DNA of 64,000 nt from Actinosynnema pretiosum (lineage in GTDB: Bacteria; Actinomycetota; Actinomycetes; Mycobacteriales; Pseudonocardiaceae): assembly GCF_024171695.1 (NCBI RefSeq), contig NZ_JAMTCF010000002.1:602507-666506 (forward strand). The letters run 5' to 3'. Shown here in pieces: positions 18,887-26,565 of the stretch. The position numbers were made by a program, and so were the translations under genes. The notes under the pieces were generated by a model that made no database searches, had not been told where the DNA came from, and saw nothing but the letters and a program-made list of their open reading frames with translations. Numbering within the stretch: the first letter of the stretch is position 1; every line of letters starts with the position of its first letter.

Positions 18887-19669
18887 TCAGCGGCCGAACT
18901 GCCGCAGCAGCTCGGTGACGGTGCGGGCCGCGTGCAGCAGCGCCCCCACCACCTGGCGCTCGTGCTCGCCGTCGAGCCTGCCCAGCGGCACCGAGCAGCT
19001 CATCGCGTCGAGCACGGGCGTGCGGTAGGGCAGCGCCACCGCGAAGCAGCCGAGACCGGGCGTGTTCTCCTCGCGCTCGTGGGCGTAGCCCACCCCGCGG
19101 AAGCCCGCGAGCTGCGCGTGCAGCGCCGCCCGGTCGGTGACGGTGTTCTGGGTGAGCGGGTCCAGCGTGGCGGGCAGGACGGCGTCGACCTCCTGCGGGG
19201 TGCGCGCGGCCAGCACCGCCTTGCCCAGCGACGTGGAGTGCGCGGGCAGCCGCCTGCCCACGCGCGAGACCACCCGCAGGTGGTGCTCGGACTCGCGGCT
19301 GGCCAGGTAGACCACGTCCGAGCCGTCGAGCCGCGCCAGGTGCACGGTCTCGTTGACCTCGCGCCTGACCTGCTCCATCACCCGGATGGCGACCTGCACC
19401 ACCGGGTCGTGGTCCAGGTACGAGGTGCCGACGAGCAGCGCCCTCACCCCGATGCCGTACGTGCCCCTGGTGGAGTCCAGCTCCACCCAGCCCCGCGCGA
19501 CCAGGGTCTGGAGCAGCATGTACAGGCTGGACTTCGGGTAGCTCAGCTCGCGGTGCAGCTCGGTGAGGGTGAGCGGGCGCTCCGAGGAGGACAGCACCTC
19601 CAGCAGTTCCACGGTCCGGTCCGCCGACTTCACCGCGTTCGGCCGAGCGGGTGACGTGCCTCCAGCCAC
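18887..19669 (-). CDS. IclR-family transcriptional regulator of the uronate/aldarate cluster
   Basis: A 260-residue regulator with an N-terminal winged helix (VKSADRTVELLEVLSSSERPLTLTEL, then YPKSSLYMLLQTL) and a C-terminal IclR effector domain (VHLARLDGSDVVYLAS, LPAHSTSLGKAVLA, GYAHEREENTPGLGCFAVAL). The GTG at 19669 is chosen because a GGAGG lies 5 bases upstream; GTGs at 19681 and 19711 are alternatives. It heads the minus-strand operon and faces the divergent dehydratase gene, so it most likely controls both through the shared spacer. The ligand is presumably an aldarate or a 2-keto intermediate; this is inferred from context. Confidence 0.88.
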   Translation of the reverse strand: MAGGTSPARPNAVKSADRTVELLEVLSSSERPLTLTELHRELSYPKSSLYMLLQTLVARGWVELDSTRGTYGIGVRALLVGTSYLDHDPVVQVAIRVMEQVRREVNETVHLARLDGSDVVYLASRESEHHLRVVSRVGRRLPAHSTSLGKAVLAARTPQEVDAVLPATLDPLTQNTVTDRAALHAQLAGFRGVGYAHEREENTPGLGCFAVALPYRTPVLDAMSCSVPLGRLDGEHERQVVGALLHAARTVTELLRQFGR

Positions 19670-19745
19670 TGGGTCCTCCACGGAAACGTTCAGGCAACAC
19701 GCACTTGACACGTCGCTGCGCCGATTCTTACAGTCCGCCCCAGGG

Positions 19746-19806
19746 GTTCACAAGTACGACCGTAATTCAGATATGTGAACACAGCTGAGCGTCGACAAGT
19801 GAACAC
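19746..19806. promoter_or_regulatory. Candidate IclR operator region between the divergent operons
   Basis: GTTCACA (19746-19752) is inverted against TGTGAAC (19774-19780). GTGAACAC occurs twice in direct orientation at 19775-19782 and 19799-19806, exactly 24 bases apart. The segment is the most A/T-rich part of the 248-base divergent spacer. IclR proteins often bind such paired sites as tetramers; binding here is inferred. Confidence 0.45.
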
Positions 19807-19917
19807 CGCCAACGAGACGCGGGAGCGCCGGCCGCCGCCGGTCCCGCCCCGGCGCCGGGGGCGCGATCGGCCACCCGGCGCGGGAGCCACCCAGCGATCA
19901 AGGGATGAAGGTCTGGT

Positions 19918-20910
19918 ATGCAACTCGACGGGGTGCTGTTCTTCCCGGTGACGCCGTTCGACGCGGGCGGCGGGCTCGATGAGGCGGTGCTCGCCGAGCA
20001 CGTCAGGCGCGGCGTCGCCGCCGGGGCAGGCGGGGTCTTCGTCGCGTGTGGCACCGGGGAGTTCCACGCGCTGGATCCGGACGAGTTCGAGCGCGCGGTC
20101 GCGGTCGCCGCACGGGTCACCGAAGGCCGGGTGCCGGTGTTCGCGGGCGCGGGCGGGCCGCTGCCCACCGCGCGCCGCTACGCCGAGGCCGCCCACCGCT
20201 CCGGCGCGGACGGCCTGCTGCTGCTCCCGCCCTACCTGGTGTCCGGACCGCCCGCCGGGCTGGTCCGCTACGTCGCGGGGGTCGCGGACGCCACCGACCT
20301 GCCGGTGATCGCCTACCAGCGCAACAACGCCGTGTTCACCCCGGCCACCGCGGTCGAGATCGCCGCGCTGCCGACCGTGGTGGGCCTCAAGGACGGCCTC
20401 GGCGACATCGACCTGCTGCACCGGATCGTGCTCGCCGTGCGCGACCAGGTCGACAAGCCGTTCCAGTTCTTCAACGGCCTGCCCACCGCCGAGCTGACCG
20501 TCCCGGCCTACCGGGGCATCGGCGTGGACCTGTACTCGTCGGCGGTGTTCTGCTTCGCCCCCGAGGTCTCGCTCGGCTTCTACCGGGCCGTGCACGCCGA
20601 CGACACCGCGCTGGTCCGCCGCTACCTCACCGAGTTCTACCGGCCGCTGGTCGAGCTGCGCGACCGGGTCCCCGGCTACGCGGTCTCGCTGGTCAAGGCC
20701 GCCGTGCTGGCCACCGGCCTGGACGTCGGCGGCGTCCGCCCGCCCCTGGTCGACCCCTCGCCCGAGCACCTCGCGGAGCTGGAGCTGATCGTCGCGGCCG
20801 GTCGGGCGCTCGCGCTGGAGACGGCCGAACCTGGCCGGGGGACGAACGGGGCAGCGGCGAACGGGACGGCGGCGGGCGGGGCGGTCGGCCAGCCGGAGCT
20901 CGCCGGATGA
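19918..20910 (+). CDS. kdgD: 5-dehydro-4-deoxyglucarate dehydratase (DHDPS family)
   Basis: A 330-residue class I aldolase-fold lyase predicted to dehydrate and decarboxylate 5-keto-4-deoxy-glucarate to alpha-ketoglutaric semialdehyde. It has GTGEF (45-49) where DHDPS has its GTTGE loop, Tyr133 in YQRNN and the Schiff-base Lys158 in VVGLKDGLGD. The wording FFPVTPFD and the KDG(L)GD loop are those of KdgD rather than of DapA. The last 30 residues are Ala/Gly/Thr-rich and probably disordered. A GAAGG site precedes ATG 19918, and the stop overlaps the glucarate dehydratase start (ATGA). Its product is the substrate of the dehydrogenase at 16548. Confidence 0.9.
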   Translation: MQLDGVLFFPVTPFDAGGGLDEAVLAEHVRRGVAAGAGGVFVACGTGEFHALDPDEFERAVAVAARVTEGRVPVFAGAGGPLPTARRYAEAAHRSGADGLLLLPPYLVSGPPAGLVRYVAGVADATDLPVIAYQRNNAVFTPATAVEIAALPTVVGLKDGLGDIDLLHRIVLAVRDQVDKPFQFFNGLPTAELTVPAYRGIGVDLYSSAVFCFAPEVSLGFYRAVHADDTALVRRYLTEFYRPLVELRDRVPGYAVSLVKAAVLATGLDVGGVRPPLVDPSPEHLAELELIVAAGRALALETAEPGRGTNGAAANGTAAGGAVGQPELAG

Positions 20911-22163
20911 GGATCACCGACGTCGTCGTCACCCCCATCGCCTTCCCCGACCCGCCCCTGCTCAACTCGGTCGGCGTGCACGAGCCCTGGGTGCTGCGCA
21001 CGGTCGTGGAGGTCCGCACCGACGCGGGCCTCACCGGCCTCGGCGAGACCTACGGGGACATCGGCCACCTCAACCGGGTCCTGGCCGCCGCCCCCGCCCT
21101 CACCGGGCTGGACGTGCACGACCTCAACGGCATCCGCGCCCGCGTCTCCACCGCCCTCGGCGGCCAGGCGGGCTCCGACCGGCACGGCCTCACCGGTCAG
21201 CTGACCGTCGAGTCCACGGTCGACCGGGTGTTCTCCCCGTTCGAGGTCGCCACCTGGGACATCCGGGGCAAGGCGCTGGAGCGCCCCGTGGTCGACCTGC
21301 TCGGCGGCGCCGTCCGGGACGCCGTCCCGTACAGCGCGTACCTGTTCTACAAGTGGGCGGGCCACCCCGGCGCGGAGCCCGACGGGTGGGGCGCCGCGCT
21401 CGACGTCGACGGCGTCGTCGCCCAGGCGCGGGAGCTCACCCGCAGGCACGGCTTCCGGTCGATCAAGCTCAAGGGCGGCGTGCTGCCGCCCGACGAGGAG
21501 GTCGCCGCGATCCGCGCCCTGCGCGAGGCGTTCCCCGACCACCCGCTGCGGCTCGACCCCAACGCGGCCTGGTCCCCCGAGACCGGCCTGAAGGTCGCGC
21601 ACGAGCTGGACGGCGTCCTGGAGTACCTGGAGGACCCCAGCCCGGAGATCGCGGGCATGGCCGAGGTCGCCGCAGGCTCGCCGCTGCCGCTGGCCACCAA
21701 CATGTGCACGATCGCGTTCGAGCACCTCGCGCCCTCGGTGGCGGCGGGCGCGGTGCAGGTCGTGCTGTCCGACCACCACTACTGGGGCGGGCTGGCCAGG
21801 ACCAAGGAGCTGGCGGCGATCTGCCGCGCGTTCGGCCTCGGCCTGTCCATGCACTCCAACTCGCACCTGGGCGTCAGCCTGGCCGCCATGACCCACCTGG
21901 CCGCCGCCACGCCCAACCTCGACTACGCGTGCGACACGCACTACCCGTGGAACAGCGAGTGGGACGTGCTCACCGAGCCGCTGTCGTTCGTGGACGGCGC
22001 GCTGCCCGTGCCCGCCGGTCCCGGCCTCGGGATCGAGCTGGACCGCGACAAGCTCGCCGCGCTCGCCGAGAACTACCGCCGCTGCGGCATCGTCCAGCGC
22101 GACGACACCGGCTACATGCGGACCATCGACCCGAGCTACGAGAGGAAGCGACCCCGGTGGTGA
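20907..22163 (+). CDS. gudD: Glucarate dehydratase (enolase superfamily)
   Basis: A 418-residue Mg2+-dependent dehydratase that converts D-glucarate (and often L-idarate) to 5-keto-4-deoxyglucarate. The enolase-superfamily catalytic set is visible: the KLK pair Lys187/Lys189, metal ligands Asp217 (LDPNAAW), Glu242 (LEDPSPE) and Asn265 (ATNMC), Asp289 (LSDHHYWGG) and the base His316 (MHSNSHLG). These match the GlucD subgroup. Start at ATG 20907 overlaps the kdgD stop; the end overlaps the next gene. Together with the neighbouring enzymes it completes a glucuronate to glucarate to 2-oxoglutarate route. Confidence 0.93.
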   Translation: MRITDVVVTPIAFPDPPLLNSVGVHEPWVLRTVVEVRTDAGLTGLGETYGDIGHLNRVLAAAPALTGLDVHDLNGIRARVSTALGGQAGSDRHGLTGQLTVESTVDRVFSPFEVATWDIRGKALERPVVDLLGGAVRDAVPYSAYLFYKWAGHPGAEPDGWGAALDVDGVVAQARELTRRHGFRSIKLKGGVLPPDEEVAAIRALREAFPDHPLRLDPNAAWSPETGLKVAHELDGVLEYLEDPSPEIAGMAEVAAGSPLPLATNMCTIAFEHLAPSVAAGAVQVVLSDHHYWGGLARTKELAAICRAFGLGLSMHSNSHLGVSLAAMTHLAAATPNLDYACDTHYPWNSEWDVLTEPLSFVDGALPVPAGPGLGIELDRDKLAALAENYRRCGIVQRDDTGYMRTIDPSYERKRPRW

Positions 22164-23296
22164 CCACCGTCGCGCACGCCTACCCCTGGGACCTCGTCGG
22201 CGACCCGGCGGCAGCCGAGCGGATCGCCGCGCTCGGCGTGGACGCGGTGGCGCTGGCCGCCTCGTACCACACGGTCCGCGCCGCAACCCCGCTCCACCCG
22301 GAGCACCGCCTGGTCGACGCCAGGCACGCCGCCTTCTACCTGCCGGTCCGCCCGCAGGCGTGGGGGCGGCTGGCGCCCGCCGCGCCGACCTGGGTCGACG
22401 GCGAGAACCCGTACGGCGCGGCCTCCGACGCCCTGCGCGCGGTCGGGCTGCCCGTGCACGCCTGGACCGTGCTCACGCACAGCAGCAGGCTCGGCGACCA
22501 GCACCCCGACCTGGTGGTGCGCAACGCCTTCGGGGACCGCTACCCGTACGCCCTGTGCCCGGCGAACCCCGATGTCGCCGAGTACGCCGCGAACCTGGTG
22601 ACCGAGGTGCTCGACCAGGGCGCCCCGGACGGCGTGGTGCTGGAGGCGTGCGGACCGCTCGGCCTCACCCACGGCGGGCACCACGAGAAGACCGACGGCG
22701 CGGACTGGGACCAGGTCGCCCAGAAGCTGCTGTCGCTGTGCTTCTGCGCGGCCTGCGAGCGGCGCTACGCCGACCCGGACGCGGTCCGCGCGGCGGTGCG
22801 CGCCGGTGTGGACGGCGGGTCCCCGAGCGTCGAGGAGGCGCTGGGGGAGTGGGCGGCCGGGGTGCGGGCCACGCGCACGGCCCTGTCCCGCGACCTGCGC
22901 CGCGACCTGGTCGCGCTGGTCAGGGGCGCGGGCGCCAAGGCCGTCGTGCACGCGACGGCGGACCCGTGGGGCACCGGTCCGTTCGCGACGGTCGCCGACG
23001 GCGTCGGGACCGACGTGGACGTGCTCACCCTGACCTGCTGGGGCGGCCCCGAGGCGTCCCTGCCCGCCATCGAGGCGCTGCGGGAGGCGGCGCCCGGCGT
23101 CCCGATCGCGGCCTACGTGCTGGCCCTGCCCCCGAGGACCGCCGACGCGGCGGCCCTGGTCGACGAGTGGCGGCACTACGGCGTGGACGAGCTGCACCTC
23201 TACCACGCCGGCCTGGCCTCGCCCGCCCGCCTGTCGGCGGTGGGGGAGGCGCTGGGCGCCCTGCGCGGGCAGCCGGTCCTTCACCCTGGAGTGTGA
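22157..23296 (+). CDS. Unknown protein of the aldarate cluster (379 aa, CFCxxC motif)
   Basis: Function not recognised. It is the third gene of the kdgD-gudD operon and overlaps gudD by 7 bases (GTG 22157, with a GAGAGGAAG site; GTG 22160 is the alternative). There is no signal peptide or membrane helix. Alternating hydrophobic strands and helices suggest a TIM-barrel-like fold. Candidate active-site pieces are GVVLEACGPLG (160-169), HGGHHEK (172-178) and the cysteine cluster CFCAACERRY (195-204), followed by VVHATADPWG and VLTLTCWGG. The CxCxxCxxxY arrangement recalls sugar-active hydrolase-like proteins of uncharacterised families. It may be a uronide hydrolase, lactonase or isomerase feeding the pathway; this is a guess from position only. 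Confidence 0.6.
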   Translation: MVTTVAHAYPWDLVGDPAAAERIAALGVDAVALAASYHTVRAATPLHPEHRLVDARHAAFYLPVRPQAWGRLAPAAPTWVDGENPYGAASDALRAVGLPVHAWTVLTHSSRLGDQHPDLVVRNAFGDRYPYALCPANPDVAEYAANLVTEVLDQGAPDGVVLEACGPLGLTHGGHHEKTDGADWDQVAQKLLSLCFCAACERRYADPDAVRAAVRAGVDGGSPSVEEALGEWAAGVRATRTALSRDLRRDLVALVRGAGAKAVVHATADPWGTGPFATVADGVGTDVDVLTLTCWGGPEASLPAIEALREAAPGVPIAAYVLALPPRTADAAALVDEWRHYGVDELHLYHAGLASPARLSAVGEALGALRGQPVLHPGV

Positions 23297-23305
23297 GAAC
23301 CCCGA

Positions 23306-23332
23306 GCAACCCCGCGCCCGTCCCGTTCCGTC
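23306..23332 (+). promoter_or_regulatory. ECF-type promoter of the first lipoprotein gene
   Basis: GCAACC (23306-23311), 17 bases, then CGTC (23329-23332), then CTAGG and 8 bases in all to the ATG at 23341. The same layout is repeated exactly before the second lipoprotein gene. The -35/-10 shape is like extracytoplasmic-function sigma promoters (GGAAC...CGTC). The short gap predicts an almost leaderless mRNA. Confidence 0.6.
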
Positions 23333-23340
23333 CTAGGCGC

Positions 23341-23844
23341 ATGAGGAGCCTAGGAACCGCAATCGGAACGGGTGCGCTGCTGGCCGCTGTGCTGGTCGGC
23401 TGCGCGTCCGGCCAGTCCGAGCAGGTCGGGACGGGCGCGGGTTCGGGCCCGACGCTGAGCACCGAGCCCGCGCCCACCACCAGCTCGGTCGAGGCCGAGC
23501 CCGACCCCGGCTTCGACTCGGCCGTCCCCGAGGGCGGCGTCGAGGTGCCCGCGACCCAGCTGAACGCCAGCGCGCTGGCCGAGGGCAGCCCGCGCACCGC
23601 GTGGACCGAGGACGGCGGGCTGGTGCTCGGCGCGATCGGCCAGGAGGGCGGCTGCGGCACGTCCCGCATGGAGATCGCCGAGCAGAACGCGCAGCAGGTG
23701 ATCGCCGTGCTGGTGGAGACCCTGTCGGGCGCCGACGAGATCTGCACCATGGACATCCGCTTCCCGCCCCTGACCGCGAAGCTCGACCAGCCGCTGGGGG
23801 AGCGCGCGGTGGTGCTCCAGGCCAAGCAGGAGCAGAAGAAGTAG
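23341..23844 (+). CDS. Lipoprotein A of a tandem paralogous pair
   Basis: A 167-residue predicted secreted lipoprotein of unknown function. The signal peptide ends in LAAVLVG-C with Cys21. A Ser/Thr/Pro-rich linker (about 22-60) leads to a C-terminal domain with two conserved Cys that may form a disulfide: GGCGTSRMEIAEQNAQQV and DEICTMDIR. The end, PLTAKLDQPLGERAVVLQ, matches the downstream paralog closely. There is no ribosome site, consistent with a near-leaderless start. It is followed by a strong terminator, so the two paralogs are separate transcription units with the same promoter type. Confidence 0.8.
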   Translation: MRSLGTAIGTGALLAAVLVGCASGQSEQVGTGAGSGPTLSTEPAPTTSSVEAEPDPGFDSAVPEGGVEVPATQLNASALAEGSPRTAWTEDGGLVLGAIGQEGGCGTSRMEIAEQNAQQVIAVLVETLSGADEICTMDIRFPPLTAKLDQPLGERAVVLQAKQEQKK

Positions 23845-23852
23845 CCCGCTCG

Positions 23853-23885
23853 CCGAAGGCCCGCCCGCGCCGGGCGGGCCTTCGG
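23853..23885 (+). terminator. Terminator between the two lipoprotein genes
   Basis: A perfect 15-bp stem, CCGAAGGCCCGCCCG (23853-23867) with its complement at 23871-23885, and a CGC loop. It starts 8 bases after the stop of lipoprotein A and ends 11 bases before the promoter of lipoprotein B. Confidence 0.85.
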
Positions 23886-23896
23886 TCCGCACGGCT

Positions 23897-23923
23897 GCAA
23901 CCGTCCCGGCCGGTAGTACCGTC
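23897..23923 (+). promoter_or_regulatory. ECF-type promoter of the second lipoprotein gene
   Basis: GCAACC (23897-23902), 17 bases, CGTC (23920-23923), then CTAGG within the 8 bases before ATG 23932. Element sequence, spacer length and distance to the ATG are identical to the promoter at 23306, although the spacers themselves differ. Confidence 0.6.
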
Positions 23924-23931
23924 CTAGGACC

Positions 23932-24486
23932 ATGAGGCCCAGCAGGACGCGGAACGCCATGGTCGCCGTCACCCTCGCCGCGCTGGCCGGGTGCTCGGGA
24001 GGCGGGCAGGACACCACCGGCGCGGTCGGCGGCTCGTCGGCCCCGAGCGGAGTCCCGACGTCGGCGTCGTCGGCGCCCACCGGCTCGGTCCCGTCCGGCT
24101 CGCCCGGCGGCGGCGACCCCACCGGCGCGCCCGGCGCCCAGCCGCCCCAGCGCAGCGCCGAACCGCTCCCGCAGGCCGCGCCGCTCGACGGCGCCAAGGT
24201 GGACGCCGCCACCCTGCCGGAGACCTACGACAAGCAGGTCCGGATCGGGCAGGACGGCCGCGTGCTCGTCGTCAACGGCCTGGCGGGCGGCTGCAAGAAC
24301 GCCTCGGCCGAGGTCGCCGCGCAGTCGGTCGACCAGGTCCTGGTCACCCTGGTCACCACCTACTACCCGCCGCAGGGCGGCGGGGTCTGCACCGACGACC
24401 TGCGCCCCGTGCCGCTCACCGTGAACCTCGACGCCCCGCTCGGCGAGCGCAGGCTCGTGCTGGAGAGCCGCGAGGAGGTCGGCTGA
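23932..24486 (+). CDS. Lipoprotein B of a tandem paralogous pair
   Basis: A 184-residue predicted lipoprotein of unknown function. The signal peptide ends VTLAALAG-C. Residues about 25-85 are a low-complexity Gly/Ser/Pro/Thr linker that would span the cell wall. The C-terminal domain pairs with lipoprotein A: DGRVLVVNGLAGGCKNASAEVAAQSVDQV, then GGVCTDDLRPVPLTVNLDAPLGERRLVLESREE, with both Cys kept. The tandem arrangement and shared promoter type suggest joint induction, perhaps by envelope stress. The gene runs convergently toward fumarase, with a terminator between. Confidence 0.8.
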   Translation: MRPSRTRNAMVAVTLAALAGCSGGGQDTTGAVGGSSAPSGVPTSASSAPTGSVPSGSPGGGDPTGAPGAQPPQRSAEPLPQAAPLDGAKVDAATLPETYDKQVRIGQDGRVLVVNGLAGGCKNASAEVAAQSVDQVLVTLVTTYYPPQGGGVCTDDLRPVPLTVNLDAPLGERRLVLESREEVG

Positions 24487-24497
24487 CCCAGGGACGA

Positions 24498-24541
24498 CCG
24501 CGACGGCGGCGCCCCGGACGACCGGGGCGCCGCCGTCGCGG
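24498..24541. terminator. Bidirectional terminator between lipoprotein B and fumarase
   Basis: An exact 18-bp stem, CCGCGACGGCGGCGCCCC (24498-24515) with its complement at 24524-24541, and an 8-base loop. It sits in the 67-base gap between two converging genes and should serve both. Confidence 0.85.
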
Positions 24542-24553
24542 CAACACCTCGCG

Positions 24554-26218
24554 CTACTTGCGGAACGAGATCTGGAGCGTCGGGGCGGACGTCTCGGCGA
24601 AGAAGTCGTTGCCCTTGTCGTCCACGACCACGAACGCCGGGAAGTCCTCGACCTCGATCTTCCAGACCGCTTCCATGCCCAGCTCGGCGTACTCCAGCAC
24701 CTCGACCTTGCGGATGCAGTCCTGGGCCAGCCGGGCGGCCGGACCGCCGATCGAGCCCAGGTAGAAGCCGCCGTGGGTGGCGCACGCGGAGGTGACCTGC
24801 TTGGAGCGGTTGCCCTTCGCCAGCATCACCAGCGAGCCGCCCTCGGCCTGGAACTGCTCCACGTAGGAGTCCATCCGGCCCGCCGTGGTCGGCCCGAACG
24901 AGCCCGACGCGTAGCCCTCGGGGGTCTTGGCCGGGCCCGCGTAGTACACCGGGTGGTCCCGGAGGTACTGCGGCATCCCCTCGCCCGCGTCCAACCGCTC
25001 CTTGATCTTGGCGTGGGCGATGTCGCGCGCCACCACCAGCGGACCGGTCAGCGACACCCGCGTCTTCACCGGCAGCGCCGACAGGGCCGCGCGGATCTCG
25101 GCCATCGGCCGGTTCAGGTCGATCTGCACGACCTCGTCGGACAGCGCCTCGTCGGTCACCTCCGGCAGGTACTTCGCCGGGTCCCGCTCCAGCTGCTCGA
25201 TGAACACGCCCTCCGGCGTGATCTTCGCCTTCGCCTGGCGGTCCGCCGAGCAGGACACCGCGACGCCGACCGGGCAGGACGCGCCGTGCCTCGGCAGCCG
25301 GATCACCCGCACGTCGTGGCAGAAGTACTTGCCGCCGAACTGCGCGCCGATCCCGAAGTTCCTGGTCAGCTCCAGGACCTGCTTCTCCAGCTCGACGTCG
25401 CGGAACGCGTGCCCCGCCGCCGAGCCCTCGGTGGGCAGGTTGTCCAGGTACCGGGCGGACGCCAGCTTCGCGACCTTCAGGTTCTGCTCCGCCGACAGCC
25501 CGCCCACGACCACCGCGAGGTGGTACGGCGGGCACGCGGCGGTGCCCAGCGAGCGCAGCTTCTCGTCCAGGAACCTGGCAAGGCGCGCGGGGTTCAGCAG
25601 CGCCTTGGTCTCCTGGTACAGGAAGGTCTTGTTGGCCGAGCCGCCGCCCTTGGCCATGAACAGGAACTCGTACTTCGGCTCGACGCCAGGCGCGGTGAAC
25701 AGGTCCAGCTGCGCGGGCAGGTTGGTGCCGGTGTTCTTCTCGTCCCAGAAGGTGACCGGGGCCATCTGCGAGTACCGCAGGTTCAGCTCCTGGTACGCCT
25801 CGAAGATGCCTCGGGAAAGCGCTTCCTCGTCGGAACCGCCGGTCAGCACGGACTCGGTGCGCTTGCCCATCACGATCGCCGTGCCGGTGTCCTGGCACAT
25901 GGGCAGCACGCCGCCCGCGGAGATGCAGGCGTTGCGCAGCAGGTCGGTCGCGACGAACCGGTCGTTGCCGCTGGCCTCGGGGTCGTCGACGATCGCCCGC
26001 AGCTGCGCCAGGTGCGAGGGGCGCAGCAGGTGCTGGATGTCCCGGATGGCCTCCTTGGCCAGCAGGGTCAGCGTCTCCGGCTCGACCTGGAGGAACTTGC
26101 GCCCCGCGGCCTCCACGACCGAGACGCCCTCCTGCGTCACCAGGCGGTACTCGGTGGTCGTGTCCGCCGCGAGCGGCAGGACGTCGGTGTACTGGAATGT
26201 GGTGGGTACTGCGGGCAC
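24554..26218 (-). CDS. fumA: Class I fumarate hydratase (4Fe-4S)
   Basis: A 554-residue single-chain class I fumarase that interconverts fumarate and malate in the citric acid cycle. The N-terminal alpha region and the C-terminal beta region are fused as in E. coli FumA. The likely cluster ligands are Cys108 (PMCQDTGTA), Cys229 ([13 protein letters not shown]) and Cys323 ([16 protein letters not shown]). The beta region has [29 protein letters not shown] and [13 protein letters not shown]. The GTG at 26218 has an AAGGGAG site 7 bases upstream; the longer open frame upstream is Arg/Ser-rich and not supported. The cluster makes the enzyme oxygen-sensitive. Whether a class II fumarase exists elsewhere in the genome cannot be seen. 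Confidence 0.93.
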   Translation of the reverse strand: MPAVPTTFQYTDVLPLAADTTTEYRLVTQEGVSVVEAAGRKFLQVEPETLTLLAKEAIRDIQHLLRPSHLAQLRAIVDDPEASGNDRFVATDLLRNACISAGGVLPMCQDTGTAIVMGKRTESVLTGGSDEEALSRGIFEAYQELNLRYSQMAPVTFWDEKNTGTNLPAQLDLFTAPGVEPKYEFLFMAKGGGSANKTFLYQETKALLNPARLARFLDEKLRSLGTAACPPYHLAVVVGGLSAEQNLKVAKLASARYLDNLPTEGSAAGHAFRDVELEKQVLELTRNFGIGAQFGGKYFCHDVRVIRLPRHGASCPVGVAVSCSADRQAKAKITPEGVFIEQLERDPAKYLPEVTDEALSDEVVQIDLNRPMAEIRAALSALPVKTRVSLTGPLVVARDIAHAKIKERLDAGEGMPQYLRDHPVYYAGPAKTPEGYASGSFGPTTAGRMDSYVEQFQAEGGSLVMLAKGNRSKQVTSACATHGGFYLGSIGGPAARLAQDCIRKVEVLEYAELGMEAVWKIEVEDFPAFVVVDDKGNDFFAETSAPTLQISFRK

Positions 26219-26339
26219 GTCGCGGCTCCCTTGCGCGCGTTCGGGTTCCGACGAACCTATACCGCCGCGCCGGGAGCGGGCGGTGTCCAGCGGTGTGATT
26301 CGCGTCGTGGGGACGGCGGAACCGCGCCCGGAACGCGAA

Positions 26340-26369
26340 GAGGCCCGGCGCCGCTCGGCGCCGGGCCTC
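26340..26369 (-). terminator. Terminator downstream of sigB
   Basis: GAGGCCCGGCGCC (26340-26352) pairs perfectly with 26357-26369 around a GCTC loop. It lies about 200 bases past the sigma factor stop at 26566 and 120 bases before the fumarase start, so it most likely ends the sigma transcript. The 26370-26565 stretch between shows no gene. Confidence 0.7.
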
Positions 26370-26565
26370 CTCGAACGTCTACCGGGATCTTCCGGGAATC
26401 CCTGCGGGATAGGGGAAGGCCGGGCCGGCCCCCGACCGCCCCGACCTTCCTCGGCACGCGACACCCCGGCGGATGCTTCTGGGTTGGGGTGTCGCGAGGC
26501 TCGTGTACGCAGACCGTGCTCCTGCGTGAGCCCCAAGTCAACACCGCCAACCGGGTGAGACCGTC

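Noticed and set aside
23297..24541. Riboswitch or structured RNA upstream of the lipoprotein genes
   Set aside because: The leader is too short (about one base or none if the promoter call is right), and the hairpin between the genes is a simple terminator.
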